Shown here piece by piece: positions 8,327 to 16,468 of a stretch of DNA of 64,000 nt. Under the pieces are notes generated by a model that saw nothing but the letters and a program-made list of their open reading frames with translations, was not told where the DNA came from and did no database searches. Origin of the DNA: Streptomyces sp. PTY087I2 (GTDB lineage: Bacteria; Actinomycetota; Actinomycetes; Streptomycetales; Streptomycetaceae); the NCBI RefSeq assembly GCF_001687325.1, contig NZ_LZRD01000019.1:241776-305775 (forward strand). Direction: 5' to 3'. A program made the translations under genes and the position numbers. Every line of letters starts with the position of its first letter. Positions within the stretch are counted from its first letter, which is position 1.

Positions 8327-8785
8327 ATGGCAGAGCAGTCCGCATCTCACGAGGCCGGCTTTCGGCTGGTCCGTAGCCGCAGCAGCGTCCCGAGGGCCCG
8401 CGCCCTCCTCCGCGCCAAACTCGGGGAGTGGCGGGCCGGGCAGGAGGCGGTAGAGACGGCGGAGTTGGTGCTGTCCGAGCTGGTCACCAATGCCGTGCAC
8501 GTGGTCGTCCCCGGGGACCGGATGGTCGGCGTGCGCATCGCGTGCCGGGAGCGGGGCGCCTGGCTCCGGCTGGAGGTGAGTGACGCCGGTGACGGCCGCC
8601 CCGAGGTGCGGTGGCCCGGTGAGCTGGACACGGGTGGGCGTGGGCTGCTGATCGTCGACGCGTTGGCCTTCTGCTGGGGGGTGAAGGAACGGCCGGCCGG
8701 GATCGGGAAGACGATTTGGGCGGAACTCGTGACCCCTGCTGCCGTTCCCGCGCCGACGGTTGTCGGCCCCTCGGTGATGTCATGA
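8327..8785 (+). CDS. RsbW-like ATP-binding protein
   Basis: A 152-residue HATPase_c domain protein. VLSELVTNAV is the N box, DAGDG and GRGLLIVDAL are the ATP-lid G boxes. Members are serine kinase/anti-sigma-like regulators. The ATG at 8327 fits the domain; the longer frame from 8240 adds an implausible N-terminus. It is divergent from the XRE gene and its stop overlaps the start of the next small gene (ATGA), so this regulator is in one operon with the toxin module. Confidence 0.85.
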   Translation: MAEQSASHEAGFRLVRSRSSVPRARALLRAKLGEWRAGQEAVETAELVLSELVTNAVHVVVPGDRMVGVRIACRERGAWLRLEVSDAGDGRPEVRWPGELDTGGRGLLIVDALAFCWGVKERPAGIGKTIWAELVTPAAVPAPTVVGPSVMS

Positions 8786-9030
8786 AGTCGTTCTGGCGTG
8801 TCCTCCGGCGGCGTTCGGCGCTGCCTGACAGGCCCCTGTTTCGCGGCACCCTGATTCAGCTTGTCGACCGGCAGGCGGTCGTGATCCGTGGGGCGGGTGC
8901 GCCTGCCGTACCCGTACGGGAGTCGACCGTGCGGCGCGACGGGCGTGGCTCACTGCGTGGGCAGGTCCGGATCGCTCCTCACTTCGACGGCCCCCACCCC
9001 CGTATCTCCGCAGCCTTCGGGATGGCGTGA
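8782..9030 (+). CDS. Small protein, likely shortened Phd/YefM-type antitoxin
   Basis: An 82-residue basic protein placed where the antitoxin of a VapBC pair should be. Its second half (AVVIRGAGAPAVPVRES, then GSLRGQVRIAPHF and AAFGMA) resembles the middle and toxin-binding tail of Phd/YefM antitoxins. The usual N-terminal repressor segment is replaced by a short basic stretch. It overlaps both neighbours by a few bases. If correct, it may neutralise the toxin but be altered in DNA binding. The homology is my reading, not a computed match. Confidence 0.5.
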   Translation: MKSFWRVLRRRSALPDRPLFRGTLIQLVDRQAVVIRGAGAPAVPVRESTVRRDGRGSLRGQVRIAPHFDGPHPRISAAFGMA

Positions 9031-9404
9031 TGCGCCTTCTCCTCGACACCCCTGTGATTCTGTGGTGGCTCGACGACGCACCGGACCTGTCCGAGGAGGT
9101 CAAACGCCTCCTCGATTCCGCCGACGCCGTACACATCAGCGCCGTCTCTCCCTGGGAGATCACCTTCAAACAGCACCTCGGCCTGCTGGAGGGGCCGGGC
9201 GACCTAGCCGAGCGCGTACGTGACCTCGCCTTCCCGAGCCTCCCCGTCACTGCCGCCCACGGCGTACGGGCCGGGCGGCTGCCCATGGTCCACGAGGACC
9301 CCTTCGACCGGCTGCTCATCGCCCAGGCGCAGGCCCACCACCTCGTACTCGTCACCCGGAGCGACTGGATCCCGCAGTACGACGTGGCAGTTATGCGGGT
9401 CTGA
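9030..9404 (+). CDS. PIN-domain toxin, VapC family
   Basis: A 124-residue PIN-domain ribonuclease. MRLLLDTPVILWWL supplies the first acidic residue, AVSPWEITFK the glutamate, and HEDPFDRLLIAQA the third acidic pair; LVTRSD near the end is also typical. VapC toxins cleave specific tRNA or rRNA sites under Mg2+. I chose the ATG at 9030, which fits the family start MRLLLDT, over the GTG three bases earlier. It overlaps the stop of the presumed antitoxin. It ends ten bases before a convergent exporter gene. Confidence 0.85.
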   Translation: MRLLLDTPVILWWLDDAPDLSEEVKRLLDSADAVHISAVSPWEITFKQHLGLLEGPGDLAERVRDLAFPSLPVTAAHGVRAGRLPMVHEDPFDRLLIAQAQAHHLVLVTRSDWIPQYDVAVMRV

Positions 9405-9414
9405 TCGCAGGGGG

Positions 9415-10695
9415 TCAGATCGCCGGCTCGCCCTCCGCCTTCGTACGAAGCACGCCCTCCGGTGCCCGTCGCAGTGCCCGGATCGCCGGGACGCTCAGCA
9501 TCGCCGCCAGCAGCGCGCACGACATCACCGACGAGAAGATCAGCACCTCGTTCGCGCCGAACGCGTCCGCCGCCGGGCCCGCCAGCGCGCGGCCCAGGGG
9601 GATGACCATGATGGAGCCCGCGACGTCGTACGCCGAGACGCGGCTCAGGACTGTCAGTGGGATGTGCGACTGGACGCTCGTCGCCCACATCACGCCCCAG
9701 AACGCGAAGCCGTAACCCGCGATCACGTGGGCGATCGCCGTGGCCGCGAAGGACCATTCCAGGGCCGGGGCCAACGGGTTGAGCGCGAAGCAGAGCATCG
9801 CCAGGGCACCCGCCACCAGTGGGCGGCGCGGGCGGACCCGCATGCCGATCAGGCCGCCGATGATCGTGCCCGCGCCGTCCGCCGAGGCGATCCAGCCGTA
9901 CCCGCTCGCCCCGTGCTGCTCGATCATCAGGGTCGCGCCCAGCGGCAGCGCCGGGCCGAACACGAACAGGCCGTACACGGACCAGACCGCGATCACGCCC
10001 CACAGCCACTGGCGGGACCGGAACTCCTGCCAGCCCGTCGCCAGCCTGCGCCACATCGGGGCGTCGCCCTCGTCGCGTTCCGTGTGCAGGGTGCGCAGGG
10101 GGAGCAGGACCAGGGCGCTCAGCGCGTAGGCCGCCGCGATGACCACGTACGAGCCCGACACCTGCCAGTACGCGACGAGGATGCCCGCCAGGCCCGGGCC
10201 CAGCAGGGTGCTCAGCGCCTCGGAGATCCGCAGCAGCGCGTTGGCCTTCTGGATGTCCTCCGCGACCCGGGGGACCATGCTCGCCATCCCGGGCTGGAAC
10301 ATCGCCGTCGCGGCCCCGCTCAGCGCCATCAGCCCCATGATCTGCCACAGCGGGACGCTGTCGGAGGAGAAGAGCAGAGTGGCCAGCGTGAGCATGGCCA
10401 GCATGCGTGCCACATCCGCGCAGATCATCATCAGCTGAGGGGTGAAGCGGTCGGCCAGCACCCCGCCGAACAGCACCAGCAGCACGATCGGGGTCATCCA
10501 CGCCGCCAGCGCGTACCCGACGCCGCTCGCCCCGTGCCCCGCCCCCAGCACCGCCGTGGTCAGCGAGACCATCAGCATGCCGTCGGCCAGCAGCGACGCA
10601 CTGCGGGCCGTGAAGAACAGCCGGAACCGGGGCGACCGCCAAGGGCTCGGCAGCGTGTCCGACTGCTGCGGGAGGGTCGTGTCGTCAACGCTCAT
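9415..10695 (-). CDS. MFS exporter of the biosynthetic locus
   Basis: A 426-residue major facilitator protein with about 12 membrane segments, of the drug/siderophore exporter type (N-terminus RSPRFRLFFTARSASLLADGM, then GVLADRFTPQ after helix 2). It is the last gene of a tightly packed minus-strand operon, one base after the condensation-domain gene, so it probably exports the product of this locus and may confer self-protection. The substrate is unknown. Confidence 0.85.
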   Translation of the reverse strand: MSVDDTTLPQQSDTLPSPWRSPRFRLFFTARSASLLADGMLMVSLTTAVLGAGHGASGVGYALAAWMTPIVLLVLFGGVLADRFTPQLMMICADVARMLAMLTLATLLFSSDSVPLWQIMGLMALSGAATAMFQPGMASMVPRVAEDIQKANALLRISEALSTLLGPGLAGILVAYWQVSGSYVVIAAAYALSALVLLPLRTLHTERDEGDAPMWRRLATGWQEFRSRQWLWGVIAVWSVYGLFVFGPALPLGATLMIEQHGASGYGWIASADGAGTIIGGLIGMRVRPRRPLVAGALAMLCFALNPLAPALEWSFAATAIAHVIAGYGFAFWGVMWATSVQSHIPLTVLSRVSAYDVAGSIMVIPLGRALAGPAADAFGANEVLIFSSVMSCALLAAMLSVPAIRALRRAPEGVLRTKAEGEPAI

Positions 10696-10696
10696 G

Positions 10697-12502
10697 TCAC
10701 ACCTGCCGGCTTCTGCCGGTCCCTTCCTCGGTGATCTCCAGCCGACGCCATGCGTCGCTCCGGTCCGGCTCGGTGGGTGGGTTCTCCACGAGTACGTAGC
10801 GGTGGGGTGCCAGGACTCCCGAACCGGCGGCCGGGATGAGGGCGGTCAGTGCCCTGTGGGCCTCGGCGGGTGTCAACGGGGTTTCGCCGCGGGCGATGTA
10901 CGCCGTCAGGTGCGGGTCCGTGCCGGCCGCGCCTGCCGCGGTGCCGTCCGCCGTCCCGTACGGTCCCGGCTCCTCCGCCACCCACACCGGCAGCCCGCCC
11001 ACCGCCCGGCCAAGGGTCTCGCGCACGGCGTCCGGCGAGACCCAGCAGCCGTCCACCCGGAGCCAGTCGGGCCCGCGTTCGGCGGGACGTACCCCCGTCA
11101 GCTCGGCCAGCGCCTCCATCGGTACGTTCCCGGCGGCCGCCGCCTCCAGGAGCAGGACCAGCCCGGAGAGGAACCCCTCCGCCTCCTCCGGAGTGAAGAC
11201 CGACGGGGCGGCCCACAGGGAGATGTGGAGCTGGGGCGCCGTCCGGTATGTGAAGGCCAGCAGCCGGGTCGGCAGCGTCTGGGGCGGGCCCCAGGTCAGT
11301 TCGTGCTCGGCGTTGTCGCGGTCCTGCGTGTCCGTGCCCAGGAGCGGGGCGGGCAGGGCGCTCACGTCGTTGAAGACCACGTCCCGGCCGAAGTGGCTGC
11401 CGCGCTCGGCGGTGACCCGGGCGATCATCTCCCACAGCCGTACGGAGTCGAACTGGCTGTGTCGGTAGGCGTTGAGCACCGCGCCCCACGTCCGGGCGAC
11501 CAGCGCGTCGAACGTCTCCACCCGGACGTCCAGGTGGAGCAGCGCGTCCTGGGACGTGGTGGTCACCGAACGGGCCACCCGGGCGTGGAACCGGTTGGCG
11601 CTCGGGACGGCGGTGACGCAGCTGTCCTGGCCTGCCCGGTGGGCCACCAGCGCGCACCACGCGGCCATCAGCACGGTGGCCTCGGGGTGCCCGGTGCGGA
11701 GGGCCGCTCCGGCGAGCGCCCGGCCGCCCCGGCGGGAGCGGAGCGTCAGCTGCCGGGCCTCCTCGTCGGTCCCCGGCCTCCGGCCGCGCGGCTCCGCGAA
11801 CATCTCCTGCGGGCCGGTGCGCAGGATCCGCTCCCAGTACCGCAGGGAAGCCTCCGACTTCCGCAGCCCGGCCGGGGACGCCTCCACGGCGGCCAGGTCG
11901 ACCGGGGGCAGAGACGTGACCTCCGGCAGCTCCTTGTCCGCCAGCAGCTCGGCGAACTCCTCGCGCAGGATGGCCATCGCGCTGCCGTCCGCCACCGCGT
12001 GGCTGAACGCCAGTGCCACGTAGGCCGGTTGTCCGGCCACGGTGAGCAGGGTGATCCGCAGCGGGAACTCCCGCTCCAGGGCGAAGCGCCCGGCCCGGGA
12101 CGCCCGCGCCACCGACTCCGCGTACTCCGCCGGGTCGCCGGGGAGCTCGGCGTGGTCGAGGACCGTCACCGTGAACGTGCCCTCCGCCGCCACGACTTGC
12201 TCGACCGGTGCGGCCCCCGGCGGCGGGTGCGGGAAGGTCGTGCGCAGCCCCTCGTGCCGTACGGCCAGGGCGCGCAGGGCGTCGGTGACGGCCGCCACGG
12301 TGGTGCCCTCGGGGACGGGCCACACATCGTGGATGTTGATGTGGGTGGGGTCGTCCCGCAGGATGCAGCGGATCATGTTGGCCTGGCCCATGGTGAGGGG
12401 GCCCCGGCGCTCGTCACCGCCCGCGTAGGCGACGGTGACCGTGGTCGTGGTGAGGGGCGGGGGGTTCTGGTGCATGGTGTCCTTGCCGGCGGCGGGGGTC
12501 AT
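10697..12502 (-). CDS. Stand-alone NRPS condensation-domain protein
   Basis: A 601-residue protein with a single condensation/chloramphenicol acetyltransferase-like fold. The HHxxxDG motif appears as SHAVADG (167-173): the catalytic second His168 and structural Asp172 are kept, the first His is Ser. A C-terminal stretch of about 150 residues beyond the usual domain contains repeated TPAEAHRALTALIP-like text of unknown role. Such enzymes join a carrier-bound acyl or aminoacyl group to an amine or alcohol. It overlaps the upstream gene by four bases. The likely donor is the carrier protein at 16179. Confidence 0.8.
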   Translation of the reverse strand: MTPAAGKDTMHQNPPPLTTTTVTVAYAGGDERRGPLTMGQANMIRCILRDDPTHINIHDVWPVPEGTTVAAVTDALRALAVRHEGLRTTFPHPPPGAAPVEQVVAAEGTFTVTVLDHAELPGDPAEYAESVARASRAGRFALEREFPLRITLLTVAGQPAYVALAFSHAVADGSAMAILREEFAELLADKELPEVTSLPPVDLAAVEASPAGLRKSEASLRYWERILRTGPQEMFAEPRGRRPGTDEEARQLTLRSRRGGRALAGAALRTGHPEATVLMAAWCALVAHRAGQDSCVTAVPSANRFHARVARSVTTTSQDALLHLDVRVETFDALVARTWGAVLNAYRHSQFDSVRLWEMIARVTAERGSHFGRDVVFNDVSALPAPLLGTDTQDRDNAEHELTWGPPQTLPTRLLAFTYRTAPQLHISLWAAPSVFTPEEAEGFLSGLVLLLEAAAAGNVPMEALAELTGVRPAERGPDWLRVDGCWVSPDAVRETLGRAVGGLPVWVAEEPGPYGTADGTAAGAAGTDPHLTAYIARGETPLTPAEAHRALTALIPAAGSGVLAPHRYVLVENPPTEPDRSDAWRRLEITEEGTGRSRQV

Positions 12503-13821
12503 CGGGTCACGGCCGGAACCGCTTCGGCGCTCGCCCGGGTCAGGGCCTCCCAGTGGTCCATCAGGAGCGCGAAGTCGGCCATGTCGTCGCGGGCTTCGTC
12601 CAGGAGGCGGGGGCGGCGGTCGGCGAGCGTGTCGGCCACCCTCGTGTAGCGGCCGCCGAGCCGCCGGTAGGCCTCGTCGATGACATCGAGTCGGCGGACG
12701 GCTTCCGTACGGTCGAGATCGACGCTGTCCCGGACGAAACCAGCGACGACGGACGCCTTGATATGGCCCTCGGTGTCGAGCAGCGCGTCACCGGCCGCTG
12801 TCGTCCTCGCGTACACAGTGTTCAGATACGCCGTCGCGAGAAGGAACTTCGCGAAGCGCACCTGGTACGAGAGGAAGCCCGCGTCCGTACGCCGCTCCTC
12901 CGTATGGAAGTTCACGATGTGCCGGTTGTGCCGGAGGCCGGGCAGCTGGGCATTGTGGGCGAGGTGGAGCAGGAAGTAGTCGGTGCCGATGGTGTCGGGT
13001 GCGGGCGGCAGCGGGACCCTGCTGTACAGCTCGTGGGCGAAGCCGATGTTGCACATGTCGACCTGTGTCGGGCTGATGGGGGCGAGCGCGGTCCGGTCGC
13101 CGTCGAACGTTCCGGTCCCCGCGCCCCGGAACGCCGCGTCGATCAGGTGCTTGCGCCAGATCTCCGGGTAGCCCCCGGGCAGTGACAGGCCGACCAGTGC
13201 GCCGTACGTCTCCGGGTCGAGGTCGCGGATCTCCGCCACGTCCACCGACATCTCGCCCACGAAGGAGCCGCCCGCCACCGCCACCCGTCGGCTGCCCGAG
13301 CCCGGTGGCAGCTTGCTCCTCGTCGCCGACTCCCTTACGTCGGCCGCCCGTTGGCCCAGGTAGGTCAGCTCCTGGTGGAGGGGGAAGACCGGTTCGCCGT
13401 CGACGTACTGGTAGCGGCTGTCGGAGTCCCGGCGGTGGACGGACGTGCAGCCGAGGGCCTGGGCGATGAGGAACGCCCGGTTGGTGCAGGCTCCGTAGGA
13501 GACCCGGGACGGCAGCATCAGCTCCAGCAGCCGGTCCGCCGAAGCTGAAGCCGAGGCTCCGCCGGACCTGTCCAGCACCTCGCGCAGGAAAGTCCGCTGC
13601 TCGTCCTCGTCGAAGTGGTGAACGGTCACCCCCGGCGACGCGGGCAGCACGGCCACCGCTTTCCGGTGCTCGGCGAGCACCTGCCCGGGGGAGGAGTCCA
13701 GGATCAGGAGATGCACCGGTATGCCGAACTCCCTTGCCCCGTACGCCGCTTCCTCGGCGATCGCCTCGATCGTTCCGGTGCACGCCCGGTGCGTGGGCAG
13801 GGTCAGGCAGACGCGGCGCAC
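12499..13821 (-). CDS. GT-A-like protein (possibly DUF6271 family)
   Basis: A 440-residue protein starting CLTLPTHRACTGTIEAIAEE, with VHLLILDSS in the first 45 residues and YGACTNRAFLIAQALG followed by RRDSDSR (D132, D134). This order mimics a GT-A nucleotide-binding fold with a DxD-like metal site, so sugar or other nucleotidyl-linked transfer is possible. I recall such proteins as DUF6271 but am not certain. GTG start at 13821 with GGAG five bases before it; overlaps the dioxygenase gene by 19 bp and the condensation gene by four, a strongly coupled operon. Confidence 0.6.
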   Translation of the reverse strand: MRRVCLTLPTHRACTGTIEAIAEEAAYGAREFGIPVHLLILDSSPGQVLAEHRKAVAVLPASPGVTVHHFDEDEQRTFLREVLDRSGGASASASADRLLELMLPSRVSYGACTNRAFLIAQALGCTSVHRRDSDSRYQYVDGEPVFPLHQELTYLGQRAADVRESATRSKLPPGSGSRRVAVAGGSFVGEMSVDVAEIRDLDPETYGALVGLSLPGGYPEIWRKHLIDAAFRGAGTGTFDGDRTALAPISPTQVDMCNIGFAHELYSRVPLPPAPDTIGTDYFLLHLAHNAQLPGLRHNRHIVNFHTEERRTDAGFLSYQVRFAKFLLATAYLNTVYARTTAAGDALLDTEGHIKASVVAGFVRDSVDLDRTEAVRRLDVIDEAYRRLGGRYTRVADTLADRRPRLLDEARDDMADFALLMDHWEALTRASAEAVPAVTR

Positions 13822-14912
13822 GAAGGCTCCCCGCTCCGCGCGGCGGGTGTTGCCGTACCCTCGGCGTCCTCGACCGGGTCCTGCCAGGAGGCCAGTCCCA
13901 GCAGCCGGCTGCCCAGCGGGTTCAGCTCGGCCGTCGGGTAGCGCTTGGACTCGTGCAGCACCGGGTCGCCGACCAGGGTGCGGTTCCAGCGCGGGGTGCG
14001 CAGATGACGCCAGGACTCCACCCGGGACTTCCGCAGCCGCTCGTGCTCCTCCAAGGCGGGCATCATCGACAGGTACTGCACGGCCCGCACCCCGTTCTCG
14101 GAGAGGTTGCGTGCCACCCCGTGGGCCAGCAGGCCGTTCCAGATGAGCAGGTCACCGGGGTGCAGATCCGGCCGTACGACGGGGAGTTCGTCCCGGTCGA
14201 TCGCCGGGCGCAACGGGTCCCGGTCCGCGGGCTGGGCGACCTTCCAGGCGTCGAACTGCCGGAACAGCTCCGGGCAGCACTGGAAGCCGCCCGTCTCCGG
14301 CCGGGTGTCGTTGAGCGCGATGATGCCCTGCACCCGCTGCGGCGGCACGGCGAGCGTGGTGTCGATGTCCCAGTGCAACTCGATGTCGAAGCCCCGGTCC
14401 GTCGGCTCGATCAGCGCACGGTCGCGGTTGCCCCGGTTGGGCGGGTTGAGGTTGAGCCGGTCCAGGGTGACCCACAGCTCCTCGCAGTCCCACACGTCGA
14501 CGAAGGCGTCGTACACCCGCCGCGACTGCCGGTTGTCCCAGAGGAGTTGGTGGTGGTACGCCTCCACGAAGCCGTAGATGTGGAGTTGCTGGTCGAGCTC
14601 GGAGCGCAGCGGCCGGTCCTCGTACCAGCTCTCCGGACGCTCCGGGTCCAGGCCCTGGAACTCCCAGGTGAAGTCCAGCAGTCGGCGGGCCGTCGCCGCC
14701 GGTATCGCTTCCCGGACGATGACGTAGCCGTACGTCTGCCAGTGGGCGAAGTCCTCCTCGGACAGCACCCGCAGTGGACGCGACTTGTCCAGCTCCCGCA
14801 GGGCCGTCTGGGCGAGGTAGGCCTCGCCGTCCGCGCTGAAGTACGGGATGTCCGACGCCGCCCGGTGCAGGCGGGGCCGACGGCGAGGGGCGGGGGTCGT
14901 CATGAGGTTCAT
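13803..14912 (-). CDS. Phytanoyl-CoA-type Fe(II)/2-oxoglutarate dioxygenase
   Basis: A 369-residue PhyH-family oxygenase. The metal triad is visible as H180-x-D182 (ELHWDID) and H264 (LLAHGVARN), with Arg276 placed to bind 2-oxoglutarate. These enzymes usually hydroxylate an unactivated carbon, often on CoA- or carrier-bound or free amino acids. Start chosen at the ATG at 14912 with GAGGAG upstream. It is the first gene of the minus-strand arm and divergent from the ligase/carrier arm, suggesting it hydroxylates the carrier-bound amino acid (inference). Confidence 0.8.
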   Translation of the reverse strand: MNLMTTPAPRRRPRLHRAASDIPYFSADGEAYLAQTALRELDKSRPLRVLSEEDFAHWQTYGYVIVREAIPAATARRLLDFTWEFQGLDPERPESWYEDRPLRSELDQQLHIYGFVEAYHHQLLWDNRQSRRVYDAFVDVWDCEELWVTLDRLNLNPPNRGNRDRALIEPTDRGFDIELHWDIDTTLAVPPQRVQGIIALNDTRPETGGFQCCPELFRQFDAWKVAQPADRDPLRPAIDRDELPVVRPDLHPGDLLIWNGLLAHGVARNLSENGVRAVQYLSMMPALEEHERLRKSRVESWRHLRTPRWNRTLVGDPVLHESKRYPTAELNPLGSRLLGLASWQDPVEDAEGTATPAARSGEPSCAASA

Positions 14913-15232
14913 GGCAGGTTCTTCTCCTCGGCCGGCCGCGCGGCGACCCCGGGGGAGCGGGGTCGCCGCGGTCGGCGGGACGGATGGCAGTGCCGTGGTG
15001 CGAGGAGCCGTGACCACGTCGATCAGCAGGATTGGTCCAGACCGCCCGAGCTGTCAAGTGCCCGGTACATATGGGGATATGGCGTGCCGTCCCGTGCTCG
15101 GTGGCCATGGAAGCGATACCTGGCGTTCGGTATTTTTGGTCTAGACAACAAGCGAGCGACGGGCCTAGTGTCCAAGGGCGTGGTCGGGTTCGTGACGACC
15201 TGTCAACCCGCTTTTCAGAAAGACGCGGTCCC
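14913..15232. promoter_or_regulatory. Divergent promoter region of the biosynthetic locus
   Basis: No gene seen. Toward the ligase, TAGACA (15142-15147) and TAGTGT (15166-15171) are spaced by 18 bp and make a plausible promoter; the palindrome GTCTAGAC (15139-15146) overlaps its -35. Toward the dioxygenase, the minus strand has a perfect TTGACA at 15057-15052 but a poor -10. A short inverted repeat CATAT-GGGG-ATATG sits at 15068-15081. Confidence 0.5.
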
Positions 15233-16096
15233 ATGAACACACCCAGCATCACCGCCCTGCCGGACATCGAGCTGAAGAGCCCCGGCGCCGGGCTGATCAC
15301 GCTGGACCCGGTCCGCACCGCCCTGCTGCGAGGCCTGGACGACCTGCTGACCGGTCTGGCCGCGCGGCTCTCCGCGCCCGAGGTGGTGGGGCCCCCGCTG
15401 CTCTCCGTCGACGGCCTTGCGCGGCTGGACTTCTTCCGCAACTTCCCCCATCTCGGCGTATCCGCGGGCCGGTTCGGCCCGGATGTGCTCGACGGGCTGG
15501 CCTCCGGCGGATCGCCCCAGGACCTCCCGCTCCAGCCGACCGGCCATGTGCTGCCGTCCGCCACCTGCTACGGACTGCTGCTCTCTCTGGAGGGCGAGGA
15601 CGTCGGCGAGGACGGGCTGCGGCTCTCGGCGGTCGGCCGCTGCTTCCGCAACGAGACCCACTACGACGGCCTGCGCCGCCTGTGGGGGTTCCACATGCGC
15701 GAGGTGATCTACCTCGGGACCAAGGACGGGGCCACCGAACACCAGGCGCGCGGCGGGGAGTTCGTCCAGGAGGTGGCCGGACGGCTCGGCCTGACCCTGA
15801 CCCGGGCGGCGGCCGACGACCCGTTCTACGACAACGGGGGGTCGCGGGCCCGGCTGATGGCGCTGGACCCGGTCAAGTACGAGTACAGCGCCCCCGACGG
15901 CACGGCCATCGCCTCCGTCAACCGGCACCGCAACTTCTTCGGCGAGCGGCTCTCCATCCGCGCCGGCTCCCACGGGCCCGCGTACAGCTCCTGCGTTGCC
16001 TTCGGCGTCGAGCGCTGGGTGCACGCGATGATCCTCGCCCACGGCACGGCCGAGCAGGCGCTGGAGCGGCTCCGGGCCGCCGCCACCGGTTCCTGA
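15233..16096 (+). CDS. Amino acid:[carrier protein] ligase, class II aaRS-like
   Basis: A 287-residue protein resembling the catalytic core of atypical seryl-tRNA synthetases without a tRNA-binding domain. Motif 2 appears as GRCFRNETHYDGLRRLWGFHMRE, motif 3 as FGVERW (E260, R261). Cys112, Glu157 and Cys254 match the zinc-ligand pattern described for amino acid:[carrier protein] ligases of Bradyrhizobium. Those enzymes adenylate a small amino acid and load it on a phosphopantetheine carrier. The carrier gene follows at 16179. The amino acid used cannot be read from sequence by eye. Confidence 0.8.
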   Translation: MNTPSITALPDIELKSPGAGLITLDPVRTALLRGLDDLLTGLAARLSAPEVVGPPLLSVDGLARLDFFRNFPHLGVSAGRFGPDVLDGLASGGSPQDLPLQPTGHVLPSATCYGLLLSLEGEDVGEDGLRLSAVGRCFRNETHYDGLRRLWGFHMREVIYLGTKDGATEHQARGGEFVQEVAGRLGLTLTRAAADDPFYDNGGSRARLMALDPVKYEYSAPDGTAIASVNRHRNFFGERLSIRAGSHGPAYSSCVAFGVERWVHAMILAHGTAEQALERLRAAATGS

Positions 16097-16178
16097 CCTC
16101 CACCCCGTCCACCGTCCACCGTCCGCCGGTCGCCGGAACGGCTCAGTCACCAGAACAGCAAGAGGAGCGATCTCCCCC

Positions 16179-16451
16179 ATGGACCAGGTCTCAGCGTGGC
16201 TCCACGAGAAGAACCCCGGTCTCGACGGCCCGATCGGCGTGGACGAGGACCTCATCGAAGCCCGCCTCATCGACTCGATGGACTTCCTGGAGTTCATCGA
16301 CCTCCTGGAAGAGATCTCGGGCAGCAGCATCGACCTTCAGGAGGTCACCATCGACGACTTCCGCACCCTCGCTCGCGTCAAGGAGCGCTTCCTCGACCCC
16401 GCCGGCCACGCGGAGGCCCCGGCCGGCCGCGCCGAGGTCTCCGCCGGTTGA
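16179..16451 (+). CDS. Free-standing acyl/aminoacyl carrier protein
   Basis: A 90-residue acidic carrier protein; Ser33 in RLIDSMDFLEF is the phosphopantetheine attachment site. Strong ribosome binding site (AAGAGGAG) upstream. The tail after about residue 75 is Ala/Pro-rich and probably disordered. It lies between its presumed ligase (82 bp upstream) and a phosphopantetheinyl transferase that would activate it, so it likely carries the amino acid for the oxygenase and condensation domain of this locus. Confidence 0.85.
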   Translation: MDQVSAWLHEKNPGLDGPIGVDEDLIEARLIDSMDFLEFIDLLEEISGSSIDLQEVTIDDFRTLARVKERFLDPAGHAEAPAGRAEVSAG

Positions 16452-16468
16452 GCGCAGGCCCCGGCCGA

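Noticed and set aside
9021..9030. Reading the VapC start and preceding small gene as one frameshifted fusion
   Set aside because: The stop/start overlap is a normal coupled junction, and the PIN protein begins at its expected N-terminus.
8780..10642. 620-residue minus-strand frame over the exporter
   Set aside because: Arg/Gly/Ala-rich shadow of the MFS gene, which has real membrane segments in its own frame.
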